Shown here: positions 15,665 through 23,158 of the stretch, piece after piece | Layout: each line of letters opens with the position of its first letter | Position numbering within the stretch: position 1 is the first letter of the stretch | Origin: Rufibacter radiotolerans | Lineage (GTDB): Bacteria; Bacteroidota; Bacteroidia; Cytophagales; Hymenobacteraceae | DNA length: 64,000 nucleotides | Direction: 5' to 3' | Assembly: GCF_001078055.1 (NCBI RefSeq) | Contig: NZ_CP010777.1 | Coordinates: forward strand, 4,431,001 to 4,495,000 | Notes under the pieces: generated by a model | The model's input: only the letters and a program-made list of their open reading frames with translations | Databases searched by the model: none | Told to the model about the DNA's origin: nothing | Made by a program: the position numbers and the translations under genes

Positions 15665-18379
15665 ATGCCCTTCCAGAGAAAAAAGACGTTTTTATTTCTA
15701 TCGCTGGCGGCGGTGCTGGCGGTCTCTTCGTTTGCGCCCAATGAATGGCAAGAGGGTGGGATGCTGCAAAAGATAGCGGCTAAGCTCAGCACCTACACGC
15801 GTAATTACCCCCAGGAGAAAGTCTACCTGCACCTGGACAAGCCTTTTTACGCCGCCGGCGAAGACATCTGGTTCAAGGCCTATGTGGTAGAGGCAGAACA
15901 GCACGCGCCTAGCCCGTTAAGCAAGGTGCTGTACGTGGAACTCATCAACCAGGAAGACTCGGTGTACAGCCGGGTGGCTATAGACGTGCAGGACGGCGTG
16001 GGCAAAGGGGACTTCGCGCTGTCAGATACCATCTCGCAGGGGTTGTACCGGGTGCGGGCCTATACCAGCTGGATGCAGAATTCTGATGAGGAGTACTTCT
16101 TCCACCAGAACGTGAACATCTACAACCCGCGGGTAGAAGACGTGGTGCCCACCGTGGCCTTTGACCTGCAGCGCCAGGGCGCGGGCGACTCGGTGCGGGT
16201 GCGGCTGTCGCTCAAAAACCACCGCGAGGAGGTGATCCCGCAGACGCCTTTTACCTACCATACCCGCCTGAACCGCAAACAATCAAGTAAAAAGAAAGGC
16301 ATGACCAACCTGGGCGGCAACGCCGAGTTCCGGTTTTTCCTGCCAGACGGCGCGGCCCGGGAGAACGCCCGGCTGGAATTGACCATTCTGGAAGGCAAGC
16401 AACAGTACCACCGTAGTTTCCAGGTTCCGCAGGCCGTAGACAAGCCAGACGTGCAGTTCTTCCCGGAAAGCGGTGATCTGGTGGCCAACATGTGGAGCAC
16501 CGTAGGTCTGAAAGTGGTAGACGTCAACGGCCTGGGGAAAGAAGCCCAGGGCAGCGTCTTTGACCAGGACGGGCAGAAAGTAGCCGATTTCAAGACCCTC
16601 AAGTTCGGGATGGGCCGTTTTGGGTTCAAGCCCCTGCCCGGCAAAAAGTACCAGGCCCGCCTGAAAAACGCACAGGGAGCAGAGCTCACGTATGCCTTAC
16701 CTGCCGTGAAAGAGCGCGGCCTCACCATGACCGTAGACCCCTTAAAAGAAGGCAACATCAGGGTGAAAGGATTCCTGACCGGGTATGCAGACGGCGTGGG
16801 TCGGCCTAAATCCATTTATGTGATTGGCCAGACCAGGGGCAAGGTCTACTTCACGGGCCAAGCTAGCATGACCAAAGACGTGTTTGTGATGGAGGTGCCT
16901 TTTTCCACATTGCCCACGGGCGTGTGCCAGATTACCATGTTCTCAGACACGGGTCAGCCCCTGGCCGAGCGCCTGGTGTTCGTGGACCGGGCCATGAACC
17001 TGCAACTTACCCTCACCTCAGAAAAGCCCATCTACAAACCCCGTGAGAAAGTAACCATGCACCTCAAGGCCCTTGACTATACGGGCAAGCCGGTGGCCGG
17101 TAACTTCTCGGTGGCCGTTACCGATGCCCAAAAGGTGGAACAGGAATCAGACGGGGCCACCATTCTCACCAACCTGCTGCTTACCTCAGACCTTAGGGGC
17201 CATATTGAACAGCCAGGCTACTACTTCTCCTCCCAACACCCAGAGGCGGGCCTGGCCCTGGACAACCTCATGCTCACGCAAGGTTGGCGCCGATTCCTCT
17301 GGAAAGATATTCTGGAGGAGAAGAAGCCAGCGCTGCCTTACCCGCTGGAGCAGGCCGTGGCGGTAACCGGCAAGGTGCTCAAACTATCGGGTAAGCCAGA
17401 GCCTAATGCAGGTGTGACGCTGTATGACCTTAGAAACCTGGGCAACATGCAAACCACCACCACAGACGCCAACGGCAAGTTCCTCTTCGGGATCAAAGAC
17501 ATCAGTGACAGCTCCCGCCTGGTGGTGCAGGCCCGGAGCCCCAAAGGCAAAAGCAGCCTGGAGGTGGTCTTAGAGAAAGGCCTTCCTGTTACCTTGGTCA
17601 AGCCCCAGGTGCCGTATGCCCCGGCGCCGGCCCCTTATTCTCCGGCCCTGTGGGAGTACCTGCAAGGCAACCGCGAACAGCTTAAACTAGACCAACTGGC
17701 CGGGAAAAGCATCTTGCTGAACGCGGTTAATATCAAAGGCCAAAAAGACAAAGAGGAAGAAGACTGGTCCAGCAGCGGCCTGCATAACCAGGCCGACCGG
17801 TCTTTCAAAGGTTCAGACCTGCCTATGTCTCTAGACCTTATTACCAATTTGCAGGGCCGGGTGGCCGGGCTGCAGGTTCGGGGTAATGAGGTTTCTATGC
17901 GCGGCGGCGGCGAACCGCTGTTCCTGGTAGACGGCATGCCCATTGATATTGATTATGTGCGGTCCATTTCAATGAATGAGATTGAGCGGGTAGACATTCT
18001 AAAGCCGGGCCCTAACGCCGCCATTTATGGTTTGCAAGGCGGCAACGGGGTTATAGCGGTTACCCTCAAAAAAGGGGTTTCAGTGGCTAACCCAGAAACC
18101 CGCTGGAAAGGAATTGCCGCCTACCAGGGGGTAAGGCTCCAGCAGGCCCGCGCCTTTTACATGCCCCGCTATGACAAACCCAGCAACATAGAAGCCCCAG
18201 ATTTGCGCACCACCATCTTCTGGAGCCCCACCGTCACCACAGATGCCAATGGCCGGGGCAGCTTCTCCTTTTTCGCCGCCGATGCCAAAACCACCTACCG
18301 CGCCATTCTGGAAGGGTTCACGGGTAAAGGGCAACTGGGCCGGGCCGAGGCCTCGCTGCAGGTGAAGAGTGCGTTTTAG
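15665..18379 (+). CDS. MG2-like / TonB-plug domain protein, paralogue 2
   Basis: A 904-aa product collinear with the preceding gene: signal peptide, MG2 domain (EKVYLHLDKPFYAAGEDIW), regulatory-like beta domain, plug-like domain (about 715-805; EPLFLVDGMPID, IERVDILKPG, GGNGVIAVTLKKG) and the same C-terminal domain (TTIFWSPTV, FFAADAKTTYRAILEGF). The pair clearly arose by tandem duplication and has diverged most in the hinge just before the plug. Here the plug contains LQGRVAGLQVRG, closer to SusC-type plugs than in paralogue 1. The last residues SAF and the stop codon are supplied by a family A repeat; paralogue 1 ends three residues earlier. Confidence 0.85.
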   Translation: MPFQRKKTFLFLSLAAVLAVSSFAPNEWQEGGMLQKIAAKLSTYTRNYPQEKVYLHLDKPFYAAGEDIWFKAYVVEAEQHAPSPLSKVLYVELINQEDSVYSRVAIDVQDGVGKGDFALSDTISQGLYRVRAYTSWMQNSDEEYFFHQNVNIYNPRVEDVVPTVAFDLQRQGAGDSVRVRLSLKNHREEVIPQTPFTYHTRLNRKQSSKKKGMTNLGGNAEFRFFLPDGAARENARLELTILEGKQQYHRSFQVPQAVDKPDVQFFPESGDLVANMWSTVGLKVVDVNGLGKEAQGSVFDQDGQKVADFKTLKFGMGRFGFKPLPGKKYQARLKNAQGAELTYALPAVKERGLTMTVDPLKEGNIRVKGFLTGYADGVGRPKSIYVIGQTRGKVYFTGQASMTKDVFVMEVPFSTLPTGVCQITMFSDTGQPLAERLVFVDRAMNLQLTLTSEKPIYKPREKVTMHLKALDYTGKPVAGNFSVAVTDAQKVEQESDGATILTNLLLTSDLRGHIEQPGYYFSSQHPEAGLALDNLMLTQGWRRFLWKDILEEKKPALPYPLEQAVAVTGKVLKLSGKPEPNAGVTLYDLRNLGNMQTTTTDANGKFLFGIKDISDSSRLVVQARSPKGKSSLEVVLEKGLPVTLVKPQVPYAPAPAPYSPALWEYLQGNREQLKLDQLAGKSILLNAVNIKGQKDKEEEDWSSSGLHNQADRSFKGSDLPMSLDLITNLQGRVAGLQVRGNEVSMRGGGEPLFLVDGMPIDIDYVRSISMNEIERVDILKPGPNAAIYGLQGGNGVIAVTLKKGVSVANPETRWKGIAAYQGVRLQQARAFYMPRYDKPSNIEAPDLRTTIFWSPTVTTDANGRGSFSFFAADAKTTYRAILEGFTGKGQLGRAEASLQVKSAF

Positions 18380-18408
18380 GCCTGGTTTCAGAAAAAGAGG
18401 GGTAAAAC
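18373..18408. repeat. Family A repeat overlapping a stop codon
   Basis: GTTTTAGGCCTGGTTTC ... GGGGTAAAAC. The TAG stop of MG2/plug paralogue 2 is inside the left arm. Confidence 0.75.
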
Positions 18409-18437
18409 AGGAGCTTCTACATCCGCCGGAAATTTCG

Positions 18438-18445
18438 TATCTTTG
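18438..18445 (+). promoter_or_regulatory. Bacteroidota -7 promoter element for prfA
   Basis: TATCTTTG lies 25 bases upstream of the prfA ATG and just downstream of a family A repeat. No clear TTG -33 element is seen. Confidence 0.55.
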
Positions 18446-18470
18446 CGGCCTGAATTAAGTAAAGCAGAAG

Positions 18471-19544
18471 ATGTTAGATAAACTGGAAGCAATTAAACGG
18501 CGGTTTGAAGAGGTAAACGAGCAACTCATTCAGCCTGATGTAGTTAGCGACCTCAAGCGATATAAGTCTTTGAACAAGGAGTTCAAGGACCTGGAGAAGA
18601 TTGTGGCCGAATATGAGCGGTATAAGCTCTTACTGAGTAACATTGAGCATACCAAAGAGGTAATCTCCACTGAGAAAGACGAAGATTTCAGGGAGATGGC
18701 CAAAGAAGAACTGGACGAACTGTTGCCCCAACGCAACGAGATGGAGGAGCGCATCAAAGAAATGCTGATCCCCACTGACCCAGACGATAGCAAAGACATT
18801 ATTATGGAGATCAGGGCCGGCGCCGGGGGCGATGAAGCCTCCCTGTTTGCCGGTGACCTTTACCGTATGTACAGCCGCTTCGCAGAGAAGCAGGGCTGGA
18901 AAATGGAAGTCATTGACGTGATGGAAGGCACCGCCGGTGGTTACAAAGAGGTAATTGTGGGCATCAAGGGCGAAGACGTGTACGGTAAGCTCAAGTTTGA
19001 GTCTGGCGTGCACCGCGTGCAGCGCGTACCCGCCACGGAGACCGCCGGGCGTATCCACACCTCGGTAGCGTCAGTAGTAGTGCTTCCAGAGGTAGAAGAG
19101 CTGGACATTGACCTCAACATGAATGATATCCGCAAGGACCTGTTCTGTTCATCGGGCCCAGGTGGTCAGTCAGTGAACACCACGTATTCTGCGGTGCGCC
19201 TGACCCACTTACCTACCGGATTGGTGGCCCAGTGCCAGGACCAGAAATCACAGATGAAGAACTTTGACAAGGCCCTGGCCGTGTTGCGTTCCCGTATCTA
19301 TGAGCAGGAATTGGCCAAGAAAAACGAAATTGAAGGTGCCCAGCGCAAGAGCATGGTGGGTGGCGGTGACCGGTCAGACAAGATCAGAACCTACAACTAC
19401 CCGCAAGGCCGGGTGAGTGATCACCGCATTGGCTTGACCGTGTATAACCTACCCACTGTCATGGACGGCGGTATTGATGAGTTTGTAGAGCAGCTCCGGA
19501 TTGCCGAAAACGCCGAGCGTCTGCAAGAGGGCACGCAGGCGTAA
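18471..19544 (+). CDS. prfA: Peptide chain release factor 1
   Basis: RF1 recognises UAA and UAG stop codons in the ribosomal A site and triggers peptide release. The 357-aa protein has the N-terminal coiled helical domain, the universally conserved peptidyl-tRNA hydrolysis motif GGQ (SSGPGGQSVNTTYSAVRL, whose Gln is the PrmC methylation site) and the following RF1-type RxxKxxx region. Full length and well conserved. It has its own -7 element and is followed by a strong intrinsic terminator. Its presence makes UAG a normal stop signal here, relevant to the amber codon in purU. Confidence 0.97.
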   Translation: MLDKLEAIKRRFEEVNEQLIQPDVVSDLKRYKSLNKEFKDLEKIVAEYERYKLLLSNIEHTKEVISTEKDEDFREMAKEELDELLPQRNEMEERIKEMLIPTDPDDSKDIIMEIRAGAGGDEASLFAGDLYRMYSRFAEKQGWKMEVIDVMEGTAGGYKEVIVGIKGEDVYGKLKFESGVHRVQRVPATETAGRIHTSVASVVVLPEVEELDIDLNMNDIRKDLFCSSGPGGQSVNTTYSAVRLTHLPTGLVAQCQDQKSQMKNFDKALAVLRSRIYEQELAKKNEIEGAQRKSMVGGGDRSDKIRTYNYPQGRVSDHRIGLTVYNLPTVMDGGIDEFVEQLRIAENAERLQEGTQA

Positions 19545-19559
19545 GCCATTATTGTATTG

Positions 19560-19587
19560 AAAAGCGCAGCCCAAAGGCTGCGCTTTT
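19560..19587 (+). terminator. Intrinsic terminator of prfA
   Basis: Arms AAAAGCGCAGCC / GGCTGCGCTTTT, CAAA loop, then a T run. Perfect 12-bp stem 15 bases after the prfA stop. Confidence 0.92.
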
Positions 19588-19595
19588 TTTGTTTG

Positions 19596-19634
19596 TGCTG
19601 TTTTAAGGCTATTTTTCTGAAAACAGCCGTAAAC
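19596..19634. repeat. Family A palindromic repeat
   Basis: Arms CTGTTTTAAGGCTATTTTTC / GAAAACAGCCGTAAAC, directly behind the prfA terminator, so termination is already provided for. Confidence 0.75.
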
Positions 19635-19644
19635 TGGCCGGCAT

Positions 19645-21123
19645 ATGGAGAACGGCTTTCACCTGGTCACGTACAGTATACCCGCAACCCACCTTCATCC
19701 TTTGAGACACCTTCACCGCCCGTCCACCTTCTCCCTGAAAGGCCTGCTGCAAAGCCTGGCCCTGGTGTGTCTGGCTGCCTGGTGGATGAGCGCCTGCACA
19801 CCTCGCGACGAAGAGTTTACCCCAGACGCCGGCGCCCTGCTGCAGTTTGAGGCAGATACGGTCACCTTTGACACCATTTTCACCGAAGCCAGCAGCGTGA
19901 CCAAACGCCTCAAGGTCTATAACCGCAGTAAAAACGCCGTCCGGATCTCAGAAATAAAAGTAGGGCAGTTAAGTGCGTCGCCTTTTCAGGTGATTGTGAA
20001 CGGCCAGGCGGGGCCGCAGCTGCAGAATATTGAGGTACGGGGCGGCGACAGCCTGCTGGTCCTGGTCACGGCCAATCTCAAATCCACCTCGGCCCAGGGC
20101 CCGTTCCTGGTCAATGAATCCCTGCTTTTCCTTACCAACGGAAACCAGCAGGAAGTAAAACTGGTCGCCTACGGCCAGAACGCCACCTATTACCGCAATG
20201 CCACCGCCGGCTGCGCCGAGGTCTGGACCGCCGCCAAGGCGCACGTGATCTATGACTCGGTGACCGTCCCGGTGGGCTGCACGCTTACCATTGCCAAGGG
20301 AGCGCAGGTATACCTGCACAACAAAGCCAAGCTGAAGGTGCTGGGCATGTTGCGCGTGGAGGGCGAGCCCGAGCAGCGGGTGGTTTTCCAGCAGGTGCGC
20401 CAGGAAGAGCGCTACCGCAACGCCCCCGGCCAGTGGCACGGCCTGGAGTTTGCCGGTGCAAGCCAGAACAACCAGATCCGCTACGCGGAGATAAAAAACG
20501 CCATGACGGGCGTATACCTGAAAGCCGAAGGAAATAACGTGCCCCAGGTCACGCTCCGGCAGGTATTTGTGAAGAACATGCTGCAGCACGGGGTGCTGAG
20601 CCACGGCGGAAACGTCCGGCTGGAAAATACCCTCATTGCCAACTGCGCCGAGTATGCGCTGGCCGGGCTGGGCGGCGGCCGGTATGAGGTTGTCTACAGC
20701 ACGCTGGCTAACTACAGCTATGATTTTCTTAGGGTCACGCCTTCTTTCCTGTTCCAGGAAAAGCTGGAGACCGGCGGCAAACTGGTACGCGAAGCCAAAT
20801 ACGTGGTAGAGGTAGTGAACAGCATCTTGTGGGGCCGGCAGGAGGAAGAACTGAAGTTTGATGATGCCAAGTTAGGCTCCACCAGAACCGTGCGCTATTC
20901 GTTTCTCAAGACCAAGGCCTACCAAACTGAGTTCACCGGCAACGGCAACCAAATCAACGTAGACCCTAAGTTCCGCGACGACCCCAAGCTAGATTTCCAG
21001 ATCATTAAACTTTCCCCGGCCAACAAAGCTGCCACGCCCCTGGCCGGCATTACGGTAGACTATGAGAACAAGGCCCGTGATGCGGCCACGCCCGATGTAG
21101 GGGCCATTGAAGTACATGATTAA
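19645..21123 (+). CDS. Right-handed beta-helix lipoprotein
   Basis: A surface or periplasmic lipoprotein of up to 492 aa. The lipobox WWMSAC (Cys51 from the ATG) follows a hydrophobic segment. A TTG at 19702 would give a more usual 32-residue signal region, so the true start is uncertain. The N-terminal part (FTEASSVTKRLKVYNRSKN, ISEIKVGQLSASPFQV) resembles an Ig-like choice-of-anchor domain; the rest has parallel beta-helix features (AEIKNAMTGVYLKAEGNN, NVRLENTLIANC, VDPKFRDDPKLDFQI). Such proteins often bind polysaccharide, but no catalytic residues can be named. yjbQ starts 9 bases after its stop. Confidence 0.8.
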   Translation: MENGFHLVTYSIPATHLHPLRHLHRPSTFSLKGLLQSLALVCLAAWWMSACTPRDEEFTPDAGALLQFEADTVTFDTIFTEASSVTKRLKVYNRSKNAVRISEIKVGQLSASPFQVIVNGQAGPQLQNIEVRGGDSLLVLVTANLKSTSAQGPFLVNESLLFLTNGNQQEVKLVAYGQNATYYRNATAGCAEVWTAAKAHVIYDSVTVPVGCTLTIAKGAQVYLHNKAKLKVLGMLRVEGEPEQRVVFQQVRQEERYRNAPGQWHGLEFAGASQNNQIRYAEIKNAMTGVYLKAEGNNVPQVTLRQVFVKNMLQHGVLSHGGNVRLENTLIANCAEYALAGLGGGRYEVVYSTLANYSYDFLRVTPSFLFQEKLETGGKLVREAKYVVEVVNSILWGRQEEELKFDDAKLGSTRTVRYSFLKTKAYQTEFTGNGNQINVDPKFRDDPKLDFQIIKLSPANKAATPLAGITVDYENKARDAATPDVGAIEVHD

Positions 21124-21132
21124 CACCAGCCT

Positions 21133-21555
21133 ATGAAGTGGTTTCAGAAATCCATCAGACTGCCTGCCGTGCCCCGCGGCTTCCATTTAATCACCGATCT
21201 GCTGGAGGCACAACTGCCCGAGCTGGAGGAAATTGAGATAGGGCTGGCGCACATTTTCATCCAGCATACCTCGGCTAGCCTGACCATCAACGAGAACGCA
21301 GACCCCACGGTGCGCCATGACTTTGAGCAGCATTTCAACAAGGCGGTGCCCGAAAACGCCCCCTACTACCGCCATACCCTGGAAGGCCCTGATGACATGC
21401 CGGCCCACATCAAAGCCTCTCTGTTAGGCGCCTCCGTGACCATTCCCATTACCAAGGGCAGCTTCAACCTGGGCACCTGGCAGGGCGTGTACCTCTGCGA
21501 GCACCGCAACCACGGCGGCAAACGCACCGTACTGGTGACCTTGCAAGGAAAGTAA
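21133..21555 (+). CDS. yjbQ: YjbQ / UPF0047 family protein (secondary thiamine-phosphate synthase-like)
   Basis: A 140-aa cytosolic protein of the UPF0047 family; members have weak thiamine-phosphate synthase activity, and the true role is unsettled. Hallmarks are HTSASLTINENADPTVRHD with the conserved His/Asp metal-site residues, a second site in GPDDMPAHIKASLLG and GTWQGVYLCEHRNHGGKRTV near the end. Length is exactly that of the family. It sits 9 bases after the beta-helix lipoprotein gene and is probably co-transcribed with it. Confidence 0.9.
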   Translation: MKWFQKSIRLPAVPRGFHLITDLLEAQLPELEEIEIGLAHIFIQHTSASLTINENADPTVRHDFEQHFNKAVPENAPYYRHTLEGPDDMPAHIKASLLGASVTIPITKGSFNLGTWQGVYLCEHRNHGGKRTVLVTLQGK

Positions 21556-21596
21556 CCCATGGCCAATTAAGAGGAGCGTATTACTCCGGACAATTC

Positions 21597-21634
21597 CGTT
21601 TTAAGGCCGTTTTCCAGAAAAGAGCCTTAAAACG
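21597..21634. repeat. Family A palindromic repeat
   Basis: CGTTTTAAGGC / GCCTTAAAACG outer arms pair perfectly. A TATATTTG promoter octamer starts 11 bases to the right. Confidence 0.85.
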
Positions 21635-21644
21635 AAGAAGCCCG

Positions 21645-21652
21645 TATATTTG
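21645..21652 (+). promoter_or_regulatory. Bacteroidota -7 promoter element TATATTTG
   Basis: TAnnTTTG match between a family A repeat and the monooxygenase gene; the leader to the ATG at 21759 is about 100 bases. Confidence 0.5.
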
Positions 21653-21758
21653 CCCCTGGCTAATTCCGTTAATTGAAAAGTGGTACTTGACTGCCCCGCT
21701 TTTGCCAAAGTCCCCAAATCCGAGCCTCTCCCCTGAGAAGCTCCCAAGACGAAAAGAT

Positions 21759-22058
21759 ATGTTTATTGCCGTTAGTACCTTCACCATTGCCAATGATGTG
21801 GCCCCCGAAGTAAAAGAAGCCTTTATTAACCGTCCGCATTTGGTAGACAACGCCCCCGGTTTCCAGCGCATGGAAGTGATGTCGCCGCAGGATAACCCCA
21901 ATGAGATCTGGTTGCTCACCCATTGGCAGGACGAGGAAAGCTATCAGGTCTGGTACAAAAGCCACCAGTACCAGGACTCCCACAAAGGCATCCCGAAGGG
22001 CCTGAAACTGGTACCCGGCAGTACCAAAGTGCGGCTGTTTTCCTTGGTGAGTAGATAA
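21759..22058 (+). CDS. Antibiotic biosynthesis monooxygenase / heme-degrading-like protein
   Basis: A 99-aa ferredoxin-like (ABM-fold) protein related to IsdG/HmoA heme oxygenases. The sequence has the conserved NRPHLVDNAPGFQRMEV segment (Asn and the helix contacting heme in HmoA-like members), then IWLLTHWQDEESYQVWYKS and a histidine (SHQYQD) where the heme ligand is expected. Length is right. A role in releasing iron from heme is plausible; ABM proteins of unrelated function look similar, so this is inference. ATG 21759 was chosen for the domain start; an upstream in-frame start would add 24 atypical residues. Confidence 0.78.
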   Translation: MFIAVSTFTIANDVAPEVKEAFINRPHLVDNAPGFQRMEVMSPQDNPNEIWLLTHWQDEESYQVWYKSHQYQDSHKGIPKGLKLVPGSTKVRLFSLVSR

Positions 22059-22078
22059 ACAACGCTCCTATATTACAA

Positions 22079-22126
22079 AGGCACGCCTTCCGTTTTCCTC
22101 ATAGTAAGGAGACGGAAGGCGTGCCT
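22079..22126 (+). terminator. Terminator after the monooxygenase gene
   Basis: Arms AGGCACGCCTTCCGT / ACGGAAGGCGTGCCT (15 bp, perfect) with an 18-base loop, followed by GTTTTATG. Confidence 0.75.
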
Positions 22127-22242
22127 GTTTTATGTAAAAAGGAATAAAAGTTAAGTTAAAAGCTTGGGCTCATCCAGGAAAACAAGGGAAGAACGAAGGA
22201 GCAGCTAATTGACTAGATAGAAATAACTACACATTTTTTTGT

Positions 22243-22335
22243 TTTGTCATCCTGGAAGGATCTTGGCAGCGAACAGTAATAGCATATAACCAAAGCCTTT
22301 CTAGCTCGCCTACAAGGTCCTTTCAGGATGACAAA
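22243..22335. mobile_element. Family B element, copy 1 (93 bp, terminal inverted repeats)
   Basis: Ends TTTGTCATCCTGGAAGGA... and the complementary right end (22313-22335) pair over 23 bp with two mismatches. The interior GGCAGCGAAC...CTCGCC extends the hairpin. It is homologous to 43534-43626 and 48991-49082. No coding capacity; a MITE-like or REP-like element is the likely nature. Confidence 0.75.
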
Positions 22336-22371
22336 TTGTATAGTGTCATTTGCCCTGTCTTATTTTACTCT

Positions 22372-22406
22372 TTTGGGCCTGTTTTCCTGAAAACGGCTCA
22401 AAAACG
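22372..22406. repeat. Family A palindromic repeat
   Basis: TTTTGGGCCTGTTTTC / GAAAACGGCTCAAAA, between a family B element and the end of the minus-strand lipoprotein gene. Confidence 0.7.
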
Positions 22407-22407
22407 C

Positions 22408-22998
22408 TTAGGGAAGGATAACTCCCTCAATGCCGTATTCATCCGGAGACATGAACATGAGTTCCTGGGTCTCGTCCAGGCGGTAGCGGTGCAGGCGGGG
22501 TGTTTGGTTAGGCCGAACTTCCAGGTGCAGTTTCTTTTGGGTTTTGAACATGAGGTTTTCCTGCAGAATGAGGGCGTCTACCTGCACCAGCTGGCCTTGC
22601 GGATCAAAGGTGTAGGTGGCTTCCTTGAGGTTGGTTTTGGCGTCTTCCTGGGCCAGGTAGCGCTTTACGGTTTGCCCGGCGGCGTTGGTAGAGACCTCCT
22701 CGGTGTAGAGGCCCAGCAGGGCGGGTTTGTTTAAGTCAGCGTCAGAGAAAGGGGCCAGTTCGCTGGGCCAGTCCACCCCAGACATGGTTTTGGTGTCTTT
22801 GGCTTTGCCAGTCTCATACACCGTTTTGGTCACTTTGGGCTGCGCTTTGGCCAACGCCTGGGCCTCCTGGTTCAGGAAGCCTTCCATGTCGTAGGCTTGT
22901 TTCACCCGGGCGGCCCTGGAAGCCGCGGTGGGTTCTTCCTGGCAACTACTCACCCAGAAAGCGAGGCACAAGCAGATAAAGGAATAAATGTTCTTCAT
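22408..22998 (-). CDS. Hypothetical lipoprotein, 196 aa
   Basis: Signal peptide with lipobox WVSSC (Cys19) followed by an alanine-rich helical stretch (AASRAARVKQAYDMEGFLNQEAQ). The remaining 140 residues are beta-rich (LLGLYTEEVSTNAAGQTVKRYL, ATYTFDPQGQLVQVDAL, LMFKTQKKLHLEV), a pattern seen in outer-membrane-anchored lipoproteins of Bacteroidota. No family recognised. It ends one base from a family A repeat and starts 161 bases downstream of gpmI. Confidence 0.75.
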   Translation of the reverse strand: MKNIYSFICLCLAFWVSSCQEEPTAASRAARVKQAYDMEGFLNQEAQALAKAQPKVTKTVYETGKAKDTKTMSGVDWPSELAPFSDADLNKPALLGLYTEEVSTNAAGQTVKRYLAQEDAKTNLKEATYTFDPQGQLVQVDALILQENLMFKTQKKLHLEVRPNQTPRLHRYRLDETQELMFMSPDEYGIEGVILP

Positions 22999-23054
22999 TG
23001 ATGGTAGTTGGCTGAAAAGAGAAGACCTGAAATTGCCCGGACAAAAGTTACCGG

Positions 23055-23092
23055 CGTTTTGGGCCTGTTTTATGGAAAACGTGCTGAAAACA
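23055..23092. repeat. Family A palindromic repeat, partly decayed
   Basis: CGTTTTGGGCCTGTTTTAT / GAAAACGTGCTGAAAAC between two tandem minus-strand genes. Confidence 0.65.
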
Positions 23093-23158
23093 AAAACGGA
23101 TGAAATTCCTGGGAGACACCGGTCCTCCGGAATTCCATCCGTTAGGTTTATTTTCTGA

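Larger units (their letters stand above)
22059..22407. other. 349-bp non-coding gap with terminator and two repeat elements
   Basis: Between converging genes. It holds a 15-bp-stem terminator (22079-22126), an A/T-rich stretch without a credible gene, a family B element (22243-22335) and a family A repeat (22372-22406). Confidence 0.8.

Noticed and set aside
12753..18379. The two MG2/plug genes as TonB-dependent receptors
   Set aside because: Fewer than 110 residues follow the plug, too short for a 22-strand barrel.
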